Positions 40,001-46,500 of a stretch of DNA of 64,000 bases are shown in pieces; position 1 is the first letter of the stretch, and each line of letters opens with the position of its first letter. Location of the stretch: positions 2,996,001-3,060,000 of the forward strand of contig NC_083517.1 of NCBI RefSeq assembly GCF_032362555.1, written 5' to 3'. A program made the translations under genes and the position numbers. The notes beneath the pieces are model-generated. The model did not search any database and had not been told where the DNA came from. It saw only the letters and a list, made by a program, of their open reading frames with translations. Source of the stretch: Amyelois transitella. Lineage: Eukaryota; Arthropoda; Insecta; Lepidoptera; Pyralidae.

Positions 40001-41148
40001 AAAAGGTGCTTTAACAGAAGAATATTTTTCAGATCATGCCTCGCCAGGTATGGTTTATTTAAGGCGCAATTGATCGATCGATGAACAATTACAAAACGAA
40101 GAACCTAAACAAAGGAACAGCTGTGCAATAATAACATATTGCTAATAAGACACCCAATGAACTTTTCGTCCAATAAGCGATCAATGAAAGACAATTTAAA
40201 CGTAATGATGAAGACAAAGAATTTCTTTGGAAGGTAGAAGGGGAAACCATGGGTCCCGGTAGCCACCTGGCGGACGTCAATACCATGTCAGAGGCAAATG
40301 ATAACTCTCATTACAGGTGTCTTTGATTGTGGTGAGAATCAACATGCAAGCATCAGGTCTCATAGGTCATGGTTGTCATGCTCATAATATTATTTAATAC
40401 AATAGAATTGAATTCAATATTTTGCCTAAAGGCGCTACAAAAGCTTAGCCTGGCTAATTTGGGGTTCTAAATATACTTAATCTTACGGAAGATATAGTGA
40501 ATGAAATTCATGTAACCAATGATTTGCCTATCGAAACCATAACATTTTGAAAAAGTTTTAAAAATTTGTTTTAATAAAACACTGATTGTATTTAAAGTGA
40601 AGTACTGGCCATAAAAGGATCAGCTTCGAGTGTAAAACAAATTCTCATAGAAGAAAAAACTTTAGAGAAAAGAACTATCAATGCAAGTAGATCTAAATAA
40701 AAATTCATGGAAGAAAGATGTATCTCAAGGAGATTAAGAAGAATACGACTTGAATCAGAAATATTTCGAGTCAAACAAAAAATTGTATTTATATTTTTTT
40801 AAGTTGATAAAATATTGTGACATTATTAAAAGATTTTTGTCTACAAATTCTAACAAAGTATATGACTGAAGAACAAAATTGACATATGATTAAAGACTAT
40901 GCGCTAATAAACATTTTTCGGTCTAATAAACAAAAAAAATCTGCTCAAGAACCATTTGATATAAAAAAGAATAAAAGTTTCTCAGTCGAAATTTTAAATA
41001 AACGATATACCTATATGTAATGATAAATATTTTTTTCTCTTAGAAAAGATGCAAATGAATAAGATAACTTACGGAATTGAGCATTTGACCCGCCAGGTTG
41101 GGCTACTAACAACCATATTATGGGCACCAGAAATTTTAATAGAGCCAT
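907..41148 (-). CDS. Secreted Ala/Ser-rich repetitive protein encoded by about 67 micro-exons (silk- or mucin-like)
   Basis: I assembled this gene by hand from splice signals. Exon 1 (41073-41148) encodes a 25-residue signal peptide ending in a perfect C|GTAAGT donor. It is followed by 65 exons of 6-51 nt and a last exon at 907-1070. Every internal exon is a multiple of 3, starts and ends in phase 1, has AG/GT borders and contains no in-frame stop. The lengths sum to 3,258 nt, i.e. 1,085 codons plus stop. The predicted protein alternates Ala/Asn-rich blocks such as ANAAAAANAA with Ser/Thr/Pro/Glu blocks such as SSSSESS, with no cysteine in the repeats. A signal peptide plus such composition suggests an extracellular structural or coating protein; Bombyx sericin-type silk genes are a plausible comparison. 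Homology is not shown and the function is inferred. Alternatives are a mucin, a salivary secretion or an eggshell component. Confidence is high for the exon pattern and low for the role. Confidence 0.75.
1071..2193. other. Last intron of the micro-exon gene
   Basis: AT-rich. One acceptor/donor pair (TTTATTTCAG...GTAAGTAAAC, 1701-1719) encloses 19 nt with a stop in phase 1; I did not accept it as an exon. No mobile element recognised. Confidence 0.4.
2241..2500 (+). repeat. LIR-A interspersed repeat
   Basis: Starts GCCGTGTGGTTCCCGGCACC, continues through CATGGATGTCGTAAAAGGC and GTCTACCCCGCAAGGG, ends (TATG)n. About 250 bp, non-coding. A reverse-oriented fragment precedes it (2194-2238) and another follows (2501-2545). 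Confidence 0.75.
2419..2540. repeat. Imperfect inverted repeat of LIR-A ends
   Basis: Arm 2419-2458 (GTGGCCATTCAGTCTTTTC...) pairs with 2501-2540 (...GAAAAGACTGAATGGCCAC) around a 42-nt loop containing GACGTGACCATATG. Confidence 0.65.
2592..2642 (-). CDS. Penultimate exon (51 nt), ASGGKASAAANAAAAAQ
   Basis: Acceptor CTTATTATAG, donor G|GTAATGATC. It lies just outside the tandem array. Its ASGGK start matches exon 6 near the 5' end of the gene, so related Ala cassettes bracket the amplified core. Confidence 0.7.
2713..2970 (+). repeat. LIR-A copy at the array edge
   Basis: Same family; it spans the junction between unique flank and unit 1 and recurs at the low-coordinate end of every unit. 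Confidence 0.7.
2724..6539 (-). repeat. Array unit 1 (last transcribed; 3,816 bp, seven micro-exons)
   Basis: Exons: a 6466-6513, b 6197-6238, c 5837-5884, d 5540-5590, e 4910-4960, f 4398-4448, g 3821-3871. Exon f has one change relative to the other units (C to T on the plus strand near 4439, Ala to Thr). The unit joins single-copy flank inside a LIR-A element at 2713-2724, so unequal pairing between LIR-A copies is a possible origin of the edge. Confidence 0.8.
4105..4351 (-). repeat. LIR-A copy inside the array unit (g-f intron)
   Basis: Minus orientation: an ACATACATACATATGGGCAC end through to TTGGTGCCGGGA. Present at the same place in units 1-4 and 6-8; largely replaced in unit 5. Further short fragments of the family follow at about 4470-4560, 4660-4850 and 4980-5090. 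Confidence 0.7.
6540..10341 (-). repeat. Array unit 2 (3,802 bp), reference unit
   Basis: Exons in transcript order: a 10268-10315 (ASTNASPTSSSPESST), b 10000-10041 (GSSNSAPPTPPATS), c 9640-9687 (SITSPPPTSSSSESST after the T|CA join), d 9343-9393 (GSNTSASTTSSSSESSS), e 8705-8755 (ASAPSTSANAAAAANAV), f 8214-8264 (ATGPNAAANAAAAANAA), g 7637-7687 (ANGPNSSANAAAAANAA). The coding total is 342 nt, 114 residues: four Ser/Thr/Pro blocks then three Ala/Asn blocks. Donors are GTGAGATT (a, c, d), GTAAGATT (b), GTAATA (e), GTAAGATA (f) and GTAAAATA (g). The introns hold a SINE, LIR-A fragments and a retroelement fragment, at the same positions in the other units. Confidence 0.85.
10342..14143 (-). repeat. 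Array unit 3 (3,802 bp, seven micro-exons)
   Basis: Exons: a 14070-14117, b 13802-13843, c 13442-13489, d 13145-13195, e 12507-12557, f 12016-12066, g 11439-11489. Compared by eye with unit 2 I found only about three substitutions (near 11041, 12829 and 12938), all intronic. This implies very recent duplication or conversion. Confidence 0.85.
14144..17946 (-). repeat. Array unit 4 (3,803 bp, seven micro-exons)
   Basis: Exons: a 17873-17920, b 17604-17645, c 17244-17291, d 16947-16997, e 16309-16359, f 15818-15868, g 15241-15291. The low-coordinate part matches unit 3. The part above about 17500 carries unit 1-type variants (the CCTTTCCTTTG and TTTCAAAACC forms), so a subtype switch lies inside the unit. 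Confidence 0.85.
18280..18512 (-). mobile_element. Lep1-like Helitron inserted in array unit 5
   Basis: Read on the minus strand it starts TCTATATATATAAAAGCG and ends with the hairpin CGCGGACGAAGTCGCG shortly before CTAG, then T. It is 233 bp and non-coding. Units 1, 7 and 8 show the empty site GTTAATAATACAG, so the insertion went between A and T with no duplication, as Helitrons do. It is absent from all other units. Confidence 0.85.
19717..20930. repeat. Unit 5-specific insert, unclassified repetitive DNA
   Basis: It replaces about 150 bp present in other units. 20350-20830 contains a G-rich stretch (GGGAGGGGAGGGGGG), ACCAAATTTCAGTTTTCTAG and GTGAGTGAGTGACG, a pattern seen in moth mobile DNA. 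20845-20925 shares CTTCGAGAAAAGGTAG and GGGGGCACTACC with 56970-57055 and weakly 39540-39600. No coding capacity recognised. Confidence 0.5.
23102..26903 (-). repeat. Array unit 6 (3,802 bp, seven micro-exons)
   Basis: Exons: a 26830-26877, b 26562-26603, c 26202-26249, d 25905-25955, e 25267-25317, f 24776-24826, g 24199-24249. It has the same length as units 2 and 3 and I see only scattered single-base differences, for example near 25444 and 26931. Confidence 0.85.
26904..30729 (-). repeat. Array unit 7 (3,826 bp, seven micro-exons)
   Basis: Exons in transcript order: a 30656-30703, b 30388-30429, c 30028-30075, d 29731-29781, e 29101-29151, f 28589-28639, g 28001-28051. In exon c a T-to-C change turns the last Thr codon into Ala. 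The f-e intron matches unit 1 (it has the CTGTATCCCTTGCAGGGTAG stretch missing from units 2-6), and near 28216 it keeps the longer version shared with units 5 and 8. It is therefore a mosaic of the two unit subtypes. Confidence 0.8.
33111..33152 (-). pseudogene. Unit 8 exon d, probably dead cassette
   Basis: A 42-nt cassette would read GSSTSAPPTPPKSS, but the base before it makes the acceptor CTTACAA instead of CTTACAG. The nearest AG is one base further in and gives 41 nt and a frameshift. The donor A|GTGAGATT is intact. The exon is most likely skipped. Confidence 0.5.
33468..33515 (-). CDS. Unit 8 exon c (48 nt), NTSAPPTSSSPESST
   Basis: Acceptor ATGATTGCAG, donor A|GTGAGACT. It is a full-length, in-frame cassette, the only one ending in A. 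Confidence 0.65.
33891..33932 (-). CDS. Unit 8 exon b (42 nt), GSSTSTPPTPPETS
   Basis: Acceptor TACGCTTGCAG, donor T|GTAAGATTG, same borders as exon b of the other units. It has Glu where the array copies have Ala. Confidence 0.65.
34191..34238 (-). CDS. Unit 8 exon a (48 nt), diverged Ser/Thr/Pro cassette
   Basis: Acceptor ATGATTCCAG, donor G|GTGAGATT. After the split codon it encodes STTAPPTSSSPKSST. It has Lys where all other copies have Glu in the SSPESS motif. Frame and phase are intact. Confidence 0.65.
34386..34431 (-). pseudogene. Decayed Ser/Pro micro-exon
   Basis: The position and flanks match a cassette like those at 33891 and 6197, with a donor-like C|GTTAGAT. The acceptor AG has become TG (CCTTCTG) and the apparent length of 46 nt is not a multiple of 3. 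It is probably skipped; including it would break the frame. Confidence 0.45.
34549..34599 (-). CDS. Exon 10 (51 nt), first Ser/Thr/Pro cassette
   Basis: Acceptor TTTATGCTTGCAG, donor T|GTAAGCTTC. It encodes AGSSTTPTTPSSSSESS. The TGCTTGCAG acceptor is shared by all GS-type cassettes downstream. It ends in T, so the next codon (T|CA) is Ser. Confidence 0.65.
34706..34717 (-). CDS. Exon 9, a 12-nt micro-exon (AVAG)
   Basis: CTGTAGCAGGTG lies between TTTTTTTTAACAG and GTAAGTTTT, both strong sites. It adds AVAG in frame. Confidence 0.5.
35157..35183 (-). CDS. Exon 8 (27 nt), GSNGNAAAI
   Basis: Acceptor AACATTACAG, donor G|GTATGTAT. Nine codons in phase 1; it reads like a shortened Ala/Asn cassette. 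Confidence 0.6.
35589..35633 (-). CDS. Exon 7 (45 nt), ASGGNANAAALSSAN
   Basis: Acceptor TTATTTTCTAG, donor G|GTACTC (weak beyond GT). It is the same length as exon 6 and nearly the same peptide. Confidence 0.65.
36091..36135 (-). CDS. Exon 6 (45 nt), ASGGKANAAALSVAN
   Basis: The acceptor is a long T tract ending TTTTTCAG and the donor is G|GTAACC. The ASGGK start recurs in the penultimate exon of the gene (2592-2642), and exon 7 is a close paralogue, which shows duplication at the level of single exons. Confidence 0.7.
36481..36643 (+). mobile_element. tRNA-derived SINE with a different, shorter tail
   Basis: The tRNA-like head has A box TGGCGCAACGG and B box CAGGTTCGAATC. The body then diverges and ends in (AATA)n. 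It is in the intron between exons 5 and 6 of the micro-exon gene. Confidence 0.7.
36653..36688 (-). CDS. Exon 5 (36 nt), GNSSASALSQAN
   Basis: Acceptor ATATCAGCATCAG, donor G|GTAAGTGATT (strong). Phase 1 in and out, 12 codons. A tRNA-SINE lies directly downstream in the following intron, ending about 10 bases from the donor. Confidence 0.65.
36835..37039 (-). mobile_element. Lep1-like Helitron in the intron between exons 4 and 5
   Basis: On the minus strand it starts TCCTACTACTATTATAAAG and ends GACGAAGTCGCGGGCGGCCT then CTAG, between A and T of the target. 205 bp, non-coding, needs a helicase from elsewhere. Confidence 0.8.
37347..37352 (-). CDS. Exon 4, a 6-nt micro-exon (Ala-Gln)
   Basis: CCCAAG lies between AACAAAAACAG and GTATGTTATT. 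Joined to the preceding G it encodes Ala-Gln and ends in G, exactly as the neighbouring exons do. It is too short to be certain from sequence alone. Skipping it would leave the frame intact, so transcript evidence is needed. Confidence 0.4.
37535..37740 (+). repeat. LIR-A partial copy
   Basis: Begins at GGCGTAAAAGACGACTAAAGG (lacking the 5' third) and ends GACGTGACTATATG. Confidence 0.55.
37909..37932 (-). CDS. Exon 3 (24 nt), ATSIAQSV
   Basis: Acceptor TTTATTTTCCAG, donor G|GTATGTAC. Eight codons in phase 1 encode ATSIAQSV. The intron upstream contains a LIR-A copy. Confidence 0.6.
38205..38462 (+). repeat. LIR-A copy in intron 2 of the micro-exon gene
   Basis: Full length from GCCGTGTGGTTCCCGG to the (TATG)n tail, which ends only 8 bases from the donor side of exon 2. 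Confidence 0.75.
38471..38506 (-). CDS. Exon 2 (36 nt), FNFPFFGGSNS
   Basis: The acceptor is AATTTTCAG and the donor G|GTAATATT. With the split first codon it encodes PFNFPFFGGSNS, an aromatic, Gly/Ser-bearing start of the mature chain unlike the later Ala/Ser repeats. It is preceded by a 2.57-kb intron that carries a SINE and a LIR-A copy. Confidence 0.65.
38802..39047 (+). mobile_element. tRNA-derived SINE, full-length copy
   Basis: Head with A box TGGCGCAGCGG and B box GGGTTCGAATCC, a body with TATTTATTATAAAATATAG, and an end at TTGTCCCG followed by a (TA)n tail. It lies in intron 1 of the micro-exon gene. RNA polymerase III would use the internal boxes. Confidence 0.8.
39137..39394 (+). 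repeat. LIR-A copy in intron 1 of the micro-exon gene
   Basis: Full length with scattered changes; tail ATGTATGTATATG. Confidence 0.75.
39395..41072. other. Rest of intron 1, nothing coding recognised
   Basis: Short frames of 60-65 codons exist on the minus strand, but they show no known motif or splice pattern. A short segment near 39540-39600 resembles the repeat at 20845. Confidence 0.4.
41073..41148 (-). CDS. Exon 1: signal peptide of the micro-exon gene
   Basis: The 76 nt encode a 25-residue peptide beginning MALLKFLVPIIWLLVA and ending in GGSNAQF. It has a lysine near the start and a hydrophobic core (LVPIIWLLVA), with small residues near a likely cleavage site at NA|QF. The donor is C|GTAAGTTAT. 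The ATG at 41148 is the first one after the TATA box and initiator. The exon ends with one base of a split codon; joined to CA of exon 2 it makes Pro. Confidence 0.75.
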
Positions 41149-41196
41149 GTTTGTGCTGAGAGCCCAAGACTGCTGTGCCACAGAAACACCAAGCAA

Positions 41197-41206
41197 TTTA
41201 TATATA
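41197..41206 (-). promoter_or_regulatory. TATA box of the micro-exon gene
   Basis: On the minus strand TATATATAAA lies about 50 bases upstream of the ATG at 41148. About 30 bases after it comes CAGCAGTC, a plausible insect initiator (CAGT-like), which would leave a leader of only about 25-30 nt. A strong TATA box with a short leader is common in highly expressed tissue-specific secretory genes of Lepidoptera. The start site is inferred. Confidence 0.5.
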
Positions 41207-43239
41207 AACAAAAAAGGTAATAAAATTTTAAATATCCATTTCGAACTATTTTGTCAGTTTTTCGTGGTCATGATTTCTACTTACCGTAAATAATTGCCAT
41301 AATTAATTGTCCAAAAAATATAATACTTCTTGCTTTGCTTTAAGGATAAATTATTTTTTTATATCAATATCTATTTTATTTATATGTTTAGTTATTATTT
41401 CTCATCAGTTGGTTTATTAAAACATTTACATTTTATTTATACTGTTATATTAATAATAATACAGTATTAATTTAATATAGTATAATAATTTGTTATTCAA
41501 ACATACCAATTCTCACTTCATTACTTACAAAGAAATTGATGTAACAACCAAATTGTCCCCTGCAATAAGGTTCGGAATGATTATATTGACTACACCGCTA
41601 CCGCTATATGCTTTCAATACCTTCCTTTTTACTCACAGTCTCTAAGAAAAAAATATAAGACGCCATGAGCATTTATATAAGCTACGAATTTATACATACG
41701 GATAAATGTATAATGTTATCTGTAATGGAATAGACTTGACTGTCAAAGCAATATTGCATAAATTAATTTAATCATAATTCCATTTAAAGTTGCTCTTAAT
41801 CTGTATGATTTGTCTCGTTCGTGAAGGTTCATTATCATTGAATTATTCTTACTTCTGTTTTCTGTACTTCCATTCAACTTAATGCAGGCTTTTTATCCCT
41901 TGTGGGGTAGACAGAGCGAATAGTCCTTATAATTTAAATACTGTTCGCCACACTTATCTGTCTACCTTACAAGGGATATTTTTTTTTAATTCTTATAAGG
42001 TTTAAATGAATTAAAGTCCACTTTCAGCTGTATGGCTTAATAAAAGTCAAATTATTGGATCTATTTCACCAAAGAAAGGATATGTGTCGCTGATTTTTTA
42101 TTAAACTCGTTGTAAATTACAATTATACAAAAATTATACGATTCAAACAGAAATAATAATTTTATTTTTTCAGCTCAAATAATTCCACAAAAATTCACTA
42201 TGCTATCAGTTTTTCCTTATTTATTTCATCTGAAATATGACAATAAAATTATAATTCTGCAAAAAATAAGAATTAATTCAATTCAATTCAATTTATTTTA
42301 TTTATTGCATCCATAAAATTAATATGATTAAATTAAATTTCCGAAAACAACACATTATTAAAATCTATCATAAATTAAAATAAATCAAATTAGAAGAATA
42401 ATAACGTTCTTCAATTTAAATTGTATGCCCGAAAAACCCCAGAAATCAGTTTTTACTTTTTCATTACATCTGAACTCCCAATATGAATGTAGACATCTTG
42501 GTTTTATGGCTCCAAGTGGAGTGAACGATTTCAATATTCGTGCCTATTGTCATTCGCATTTCCATTTCGCGATCGCAGCACGCCATAATTCCGCCATTTT
42601 CCATCTACAGATAAAAGAGGTATATTTTCTAGTGGTTTGAATATCTGTAGCACTCATGCTTTATTTTTTTTTTCATTATTTCCATATATTATTGCAATAT
42701 ATAAATGACTTAACTTAACTTATATAATAGATTAATTATTTAATATTAAAACAAAATAACAAACATTTCCGTTTGTTAGTAGATGAGTTTACATATCCAG
42801 TTAACAATAATTATGATGTTTATTCGTGATCAAGTAACAAGTTTGACGTGATTAAAGTACAAAGTATTCACTACAGAATAGAAAAATGTATGTGAAAAAT
42901 CCAAATTTTAAGTATTTCTGCAAACATATATTTCTAATTCTTCTTGGCGTGTCGACATCCTCCCAGCGTTAATGAAATTTTTTTTATGGGATTAACGTCG
43001 TAAGGATGATGTTGTTTTTATTTATTTCATTAATACTGTGCAATTAATTATATTTTCTCCTACCTTTTTTGTTGCATTGGTTATCATTTCATCAATATAT
43101 AAAACTCTTCCGTTACAGAATGACAAAAAGTAGGTCGTAGGAAGCTGAAATTAGGCATGTGGGTTTTCTTAGGAGTGTAGATCAGCGCTAAGAGAAGATT
43201 TCCCGAAATAACTTAAGTGTCATCTACTAAGTATACATA
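41207..43239. other. Intergenic, between the two genes
   Basis: AT-rich; should hold the upstream control region of the micro-exon gene. LIR-A scraps lie at 41888-42020. A 71-codon frame at 42425-42640 has no recognisable motif and I do not call it a gene. Confidence 0.4.
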
Positions 43240-43440
43240 CATTCATAAATGATGCCTTTTTCCCGGAGGGATAGGCAGAGACTACATCTTCCCAGTTGCC
43301 ACGATCTCTGCACACTTCTATCGTTTCATCCACATTTCGGCGGTTTCGGGTACTCTGGACCTGACCGTTTGCCAGGATGTCCTTAATTTGAACAAGGAAC
43401 ATTTGTCTGGTCTTCCCACTCCTTCCTATTTATCCACCCT
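43240..43440 (-). mobile_element. Copy of the GRPRRTYLDQI retroelement fragment
   Basis: The minus strand reads KDILANGQVQSTRNRRNVDE then RDRGNWEDVVSAYPSGKKA, homologous to 63065-63312 with a deletion. It lies just past the odorant receptor's last exon. Confidence 0.5.
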
Positions 43441-43447
43441 TACCTTA

Positions 43448-43453
43448 TTTATT
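43448..43453 (-). terminator. Candidate poly(A) signal of the odorant receptor
   Basis: AATAAA on the minus strand about 115 nt past the TAA at 43569. It lies at the end of a retroelement fragment (43240-43440). Plausible spacing only. Confidence 0.3.
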
Positions 43454-43568
43454 AGCTTACTAATTATGTTCTTCATAATTGTGTTTTTTAACATACCTAC
43501 TTAAATATCACATAAGACAAATCTGCTACGTGTACAAAAGTAAAGCTAAGGTTACAAGAATAGTATTT

Positions 43569-46500
43569 TTACTTATTTTTCTCATACACTTGTCGTATGA
43601 GGTTAAACAGTTGAAAGGAATGACTGCAAATCTGAAAATAAATAGTTTTAATAAAAATATGACATGAGAAATATACACGCGTCTAGCTCTTATAGGGAAG
43701 ACAAGTCAGTTTTCAGAAGACTTACCGCACTGAATGTATCCAAATTCATGCTCAAAAACCCTTTGGCTGTGTATTGAAAAGGTTTCTGCGTTCGAACCAT
43801 GAGTATAATCAAATTTATCTTAGTGTTTCTATCAGCATACGGCCAGTCAGCAAAATAAATGGAACGTGCAAGATTTTCACTCTATAAAAATAGTAATAAG
43901 TACAAAAATATGTCAAAAGTTGGGTAAAGAAAGCTGTACGTACAAATACAAAGGCTTAGAGAGATGAGTTTGTTATAAAGTAGGTAGGTACTCATATAAA
44001 ATAAATAGATATAAAAAAATATATAAGGGAGTAAGGGGGAACGGAACTAACAACTTATCCGACCCAATAGTCAACCTCACCTGCTCGCGTCTGGTGGTTC
44101 GTATGAATAACTGGGCGGCGGCCCTCATCCGAGTGTCGCGGTGCTCCCTGCTAGACAACAGACGAGGCTCTGGCGACCGAGTTAATGGCGGTATAACCAT
44201 TCACCCAGTCGGCTAGCCGACTGGAAGAGGGCACAGCGACCTAGACGTAATAAATAACGTCTAAAATGCCTGGTGCAGAAGGCAACGGGAAACCACTGCA
44301 CTATTTTCCCAAGAAAGTCGTTATGAAGGGTAAAATAATGAAAGTAACGTGGCCTGACGACCCGCTTGGCAACCGGCGCCGTACTGCGTCCGGGGCAGAC
44401 GGTGAGAAATTGGCTACCGGCCGTGCTGATGTGGTGAACCAGGCATCACATGGAAAATATGCGACTGGTAAACCCATAAAAATGGCGCATATCCAAAAGA
44501 TTGGTACGTGGAATGTGCAAGGTTTGCTCCAACCCGGGAAACTAAAAATTGTAGAGGAAGAAATTAAAAGGTGTTCTCTTAACATCTGCGGCCTTAGCGA
44601 AACCCATTGGAAGGGTAACGGTCACTTTCTCACAGAGAGTCATGCAGTCTACTTCTCAGGAAATGAAACCAGCAGTAGAAATGGTGTAGCGTGTCTCATT
44701 CCAAAAAACCTAAGGAATACTGTGATAGGATACGAGGCTGTCAGCGATCGAGTTTTAAGTATTAAGCTCAGATCAACGCCAGTGAACCTAAATATCATCC
44801 AAACTTATGCCCCAACCAGTACCTCTAGCGACGCGGATATAGAAAGCTTAGGATAAAGAAACAGAGAGTTGCTGTTGATTCTTGGCGATTTTAACGCAAA
44901 AATTGGTGCGAATGCCCATCAGCTTAGTGATTGTGTCGGGAAATTTGGACTTGGACAGCGCAACGAGAGAGGAGAGCGCTTGATACAGTTTGCGGCGGAA
45001 AATAACATGGTAATATCGAACAGCTTCTTTCAGAACCATCGCCGAAGGCTATACACCTGGACCTCGCCTGATGGTAATTACCGAAACCAAATTGACTACA
45101 TCATGGTGAAAGCGCGATGGAAAACGATGGTACGATCAACACATACCCTTCCCGGGGCCGACTGCGGTTCTGATCACCAACTGCTTATTGCTAAAATTCG
45201 GCTGAAACTAAGAGCGACCAGGAAATTGGAACGCAAAAGAAGACTGGAAACAACGGACCCTTCGAGGGTTTTGGCTGCATTGGAGCAAAACTGGATGCAA
45301 TGGGCAAATGTAGACGCTGGCATAGAAACCCCGGATCAGCTATGGGAACGATCACGTGAGCTGATAGAAACATCTGTTTAAACATCCGAAACTGATGCTC
45401 AGACAACTCGCAAACGCCAACATTGGATGAGCGGTAATACATTGGCACTTGTGGAGGAGAGACGAAAACTAAAATCCTTGGGAGTGGACGTAAGGACACT
45501 AAACGTAAAATCGGCCCAAATTCAAGCAGCCTGCCGCCGAGATATGAATCGTCACCTCAAAAGTGTTTGCGAGGAAGTGGAAGCTCATGCAGACAAGCAT
45601 GAAGCTAGAGATCTGTATCAGAAAATTTAAGCGATCACGAAATCATTTACCTCTAAAACCTGGGCAATCGAGAATTCTCGTGGAGGGGTTGATACGGAAA
45701 TTGATGCGATAACCGAAACTTGGAAGGAGTACTGTCAATCCTTATATCTAGATCCGCAGTCGCACTGTTTTGTGAATACAGAACCTATGGAAACTGAACT
45801 AGAACCAAGTATTCTAAAAGACGAAGTCAGGTCTGCAATCAAACACCTCAAGAATAGAAAGGCGACGGGAAGAGACCTTCTACCAATCGAAATAATTAAA
45901 GCTACTGGTGAATATGGCGTTCAGATCTTCCATGTACTGTGCAACAAAGTATGGCAAACGGGAATGTGGCCTAAGGAATGGTGTCACACTGTTTTTATTC
46001 CGCTTCACAAGAAGGGGTCTACAAAGAGATGTAGTAATTACCGACTCATTGCACTCATTTCGCATGCAAGTAAAATCCTGTTGCATATATTGAATGAGCG
46101 TCTCAAGGCGTACCTATCTAATGAAATTGCCCCCGAACAGGCTGGTTTTGTCAAAGGTAAGGGCACTCGGGAACAGATCTTGATAGTACGCCAAATCGTA
46201 GAAAAGGCCCGAGAATTCAATAAACCGGTTTACGTATGTTTTGTTGACTTTTCAAAGGCGTTTGATTCTGTGAAATGGCCGAAACTTTGGGAGACTCTTT
46301 TAAAGATGGGCACCTCAAAGCATCTTGTACATCTCTTGAGGCGCCTTTATGAAGATGGGACAGCCTCCGTTAGAACCGATGAAGTGATGTCTAGCAGCTT
46401 CCATCCTGCTGCGGGAGTGCGACAAGGGTGTATTATCTCTCCGCTTCTGTTCAACATCTACACGGAATTAATAATGAGAATCACCCTGGAAGACTGGAAG

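Noticed and set aside
40089..40774. Two minus-strand frames of 60-65 codons in intron 1
   Set aside because: No motif, no cassette-type splice borders, and composition unlike the micro-exons.
41530..41572. Alternative last exon of the odorant receptor (GTIWLLHQFLCK after TTATTGCAG)
   Set aside because: The exon at 43569-43631 has a stronger acceptor, lies nearer and encodes a family-typical end (ICSHSFQLFNLIRQV).
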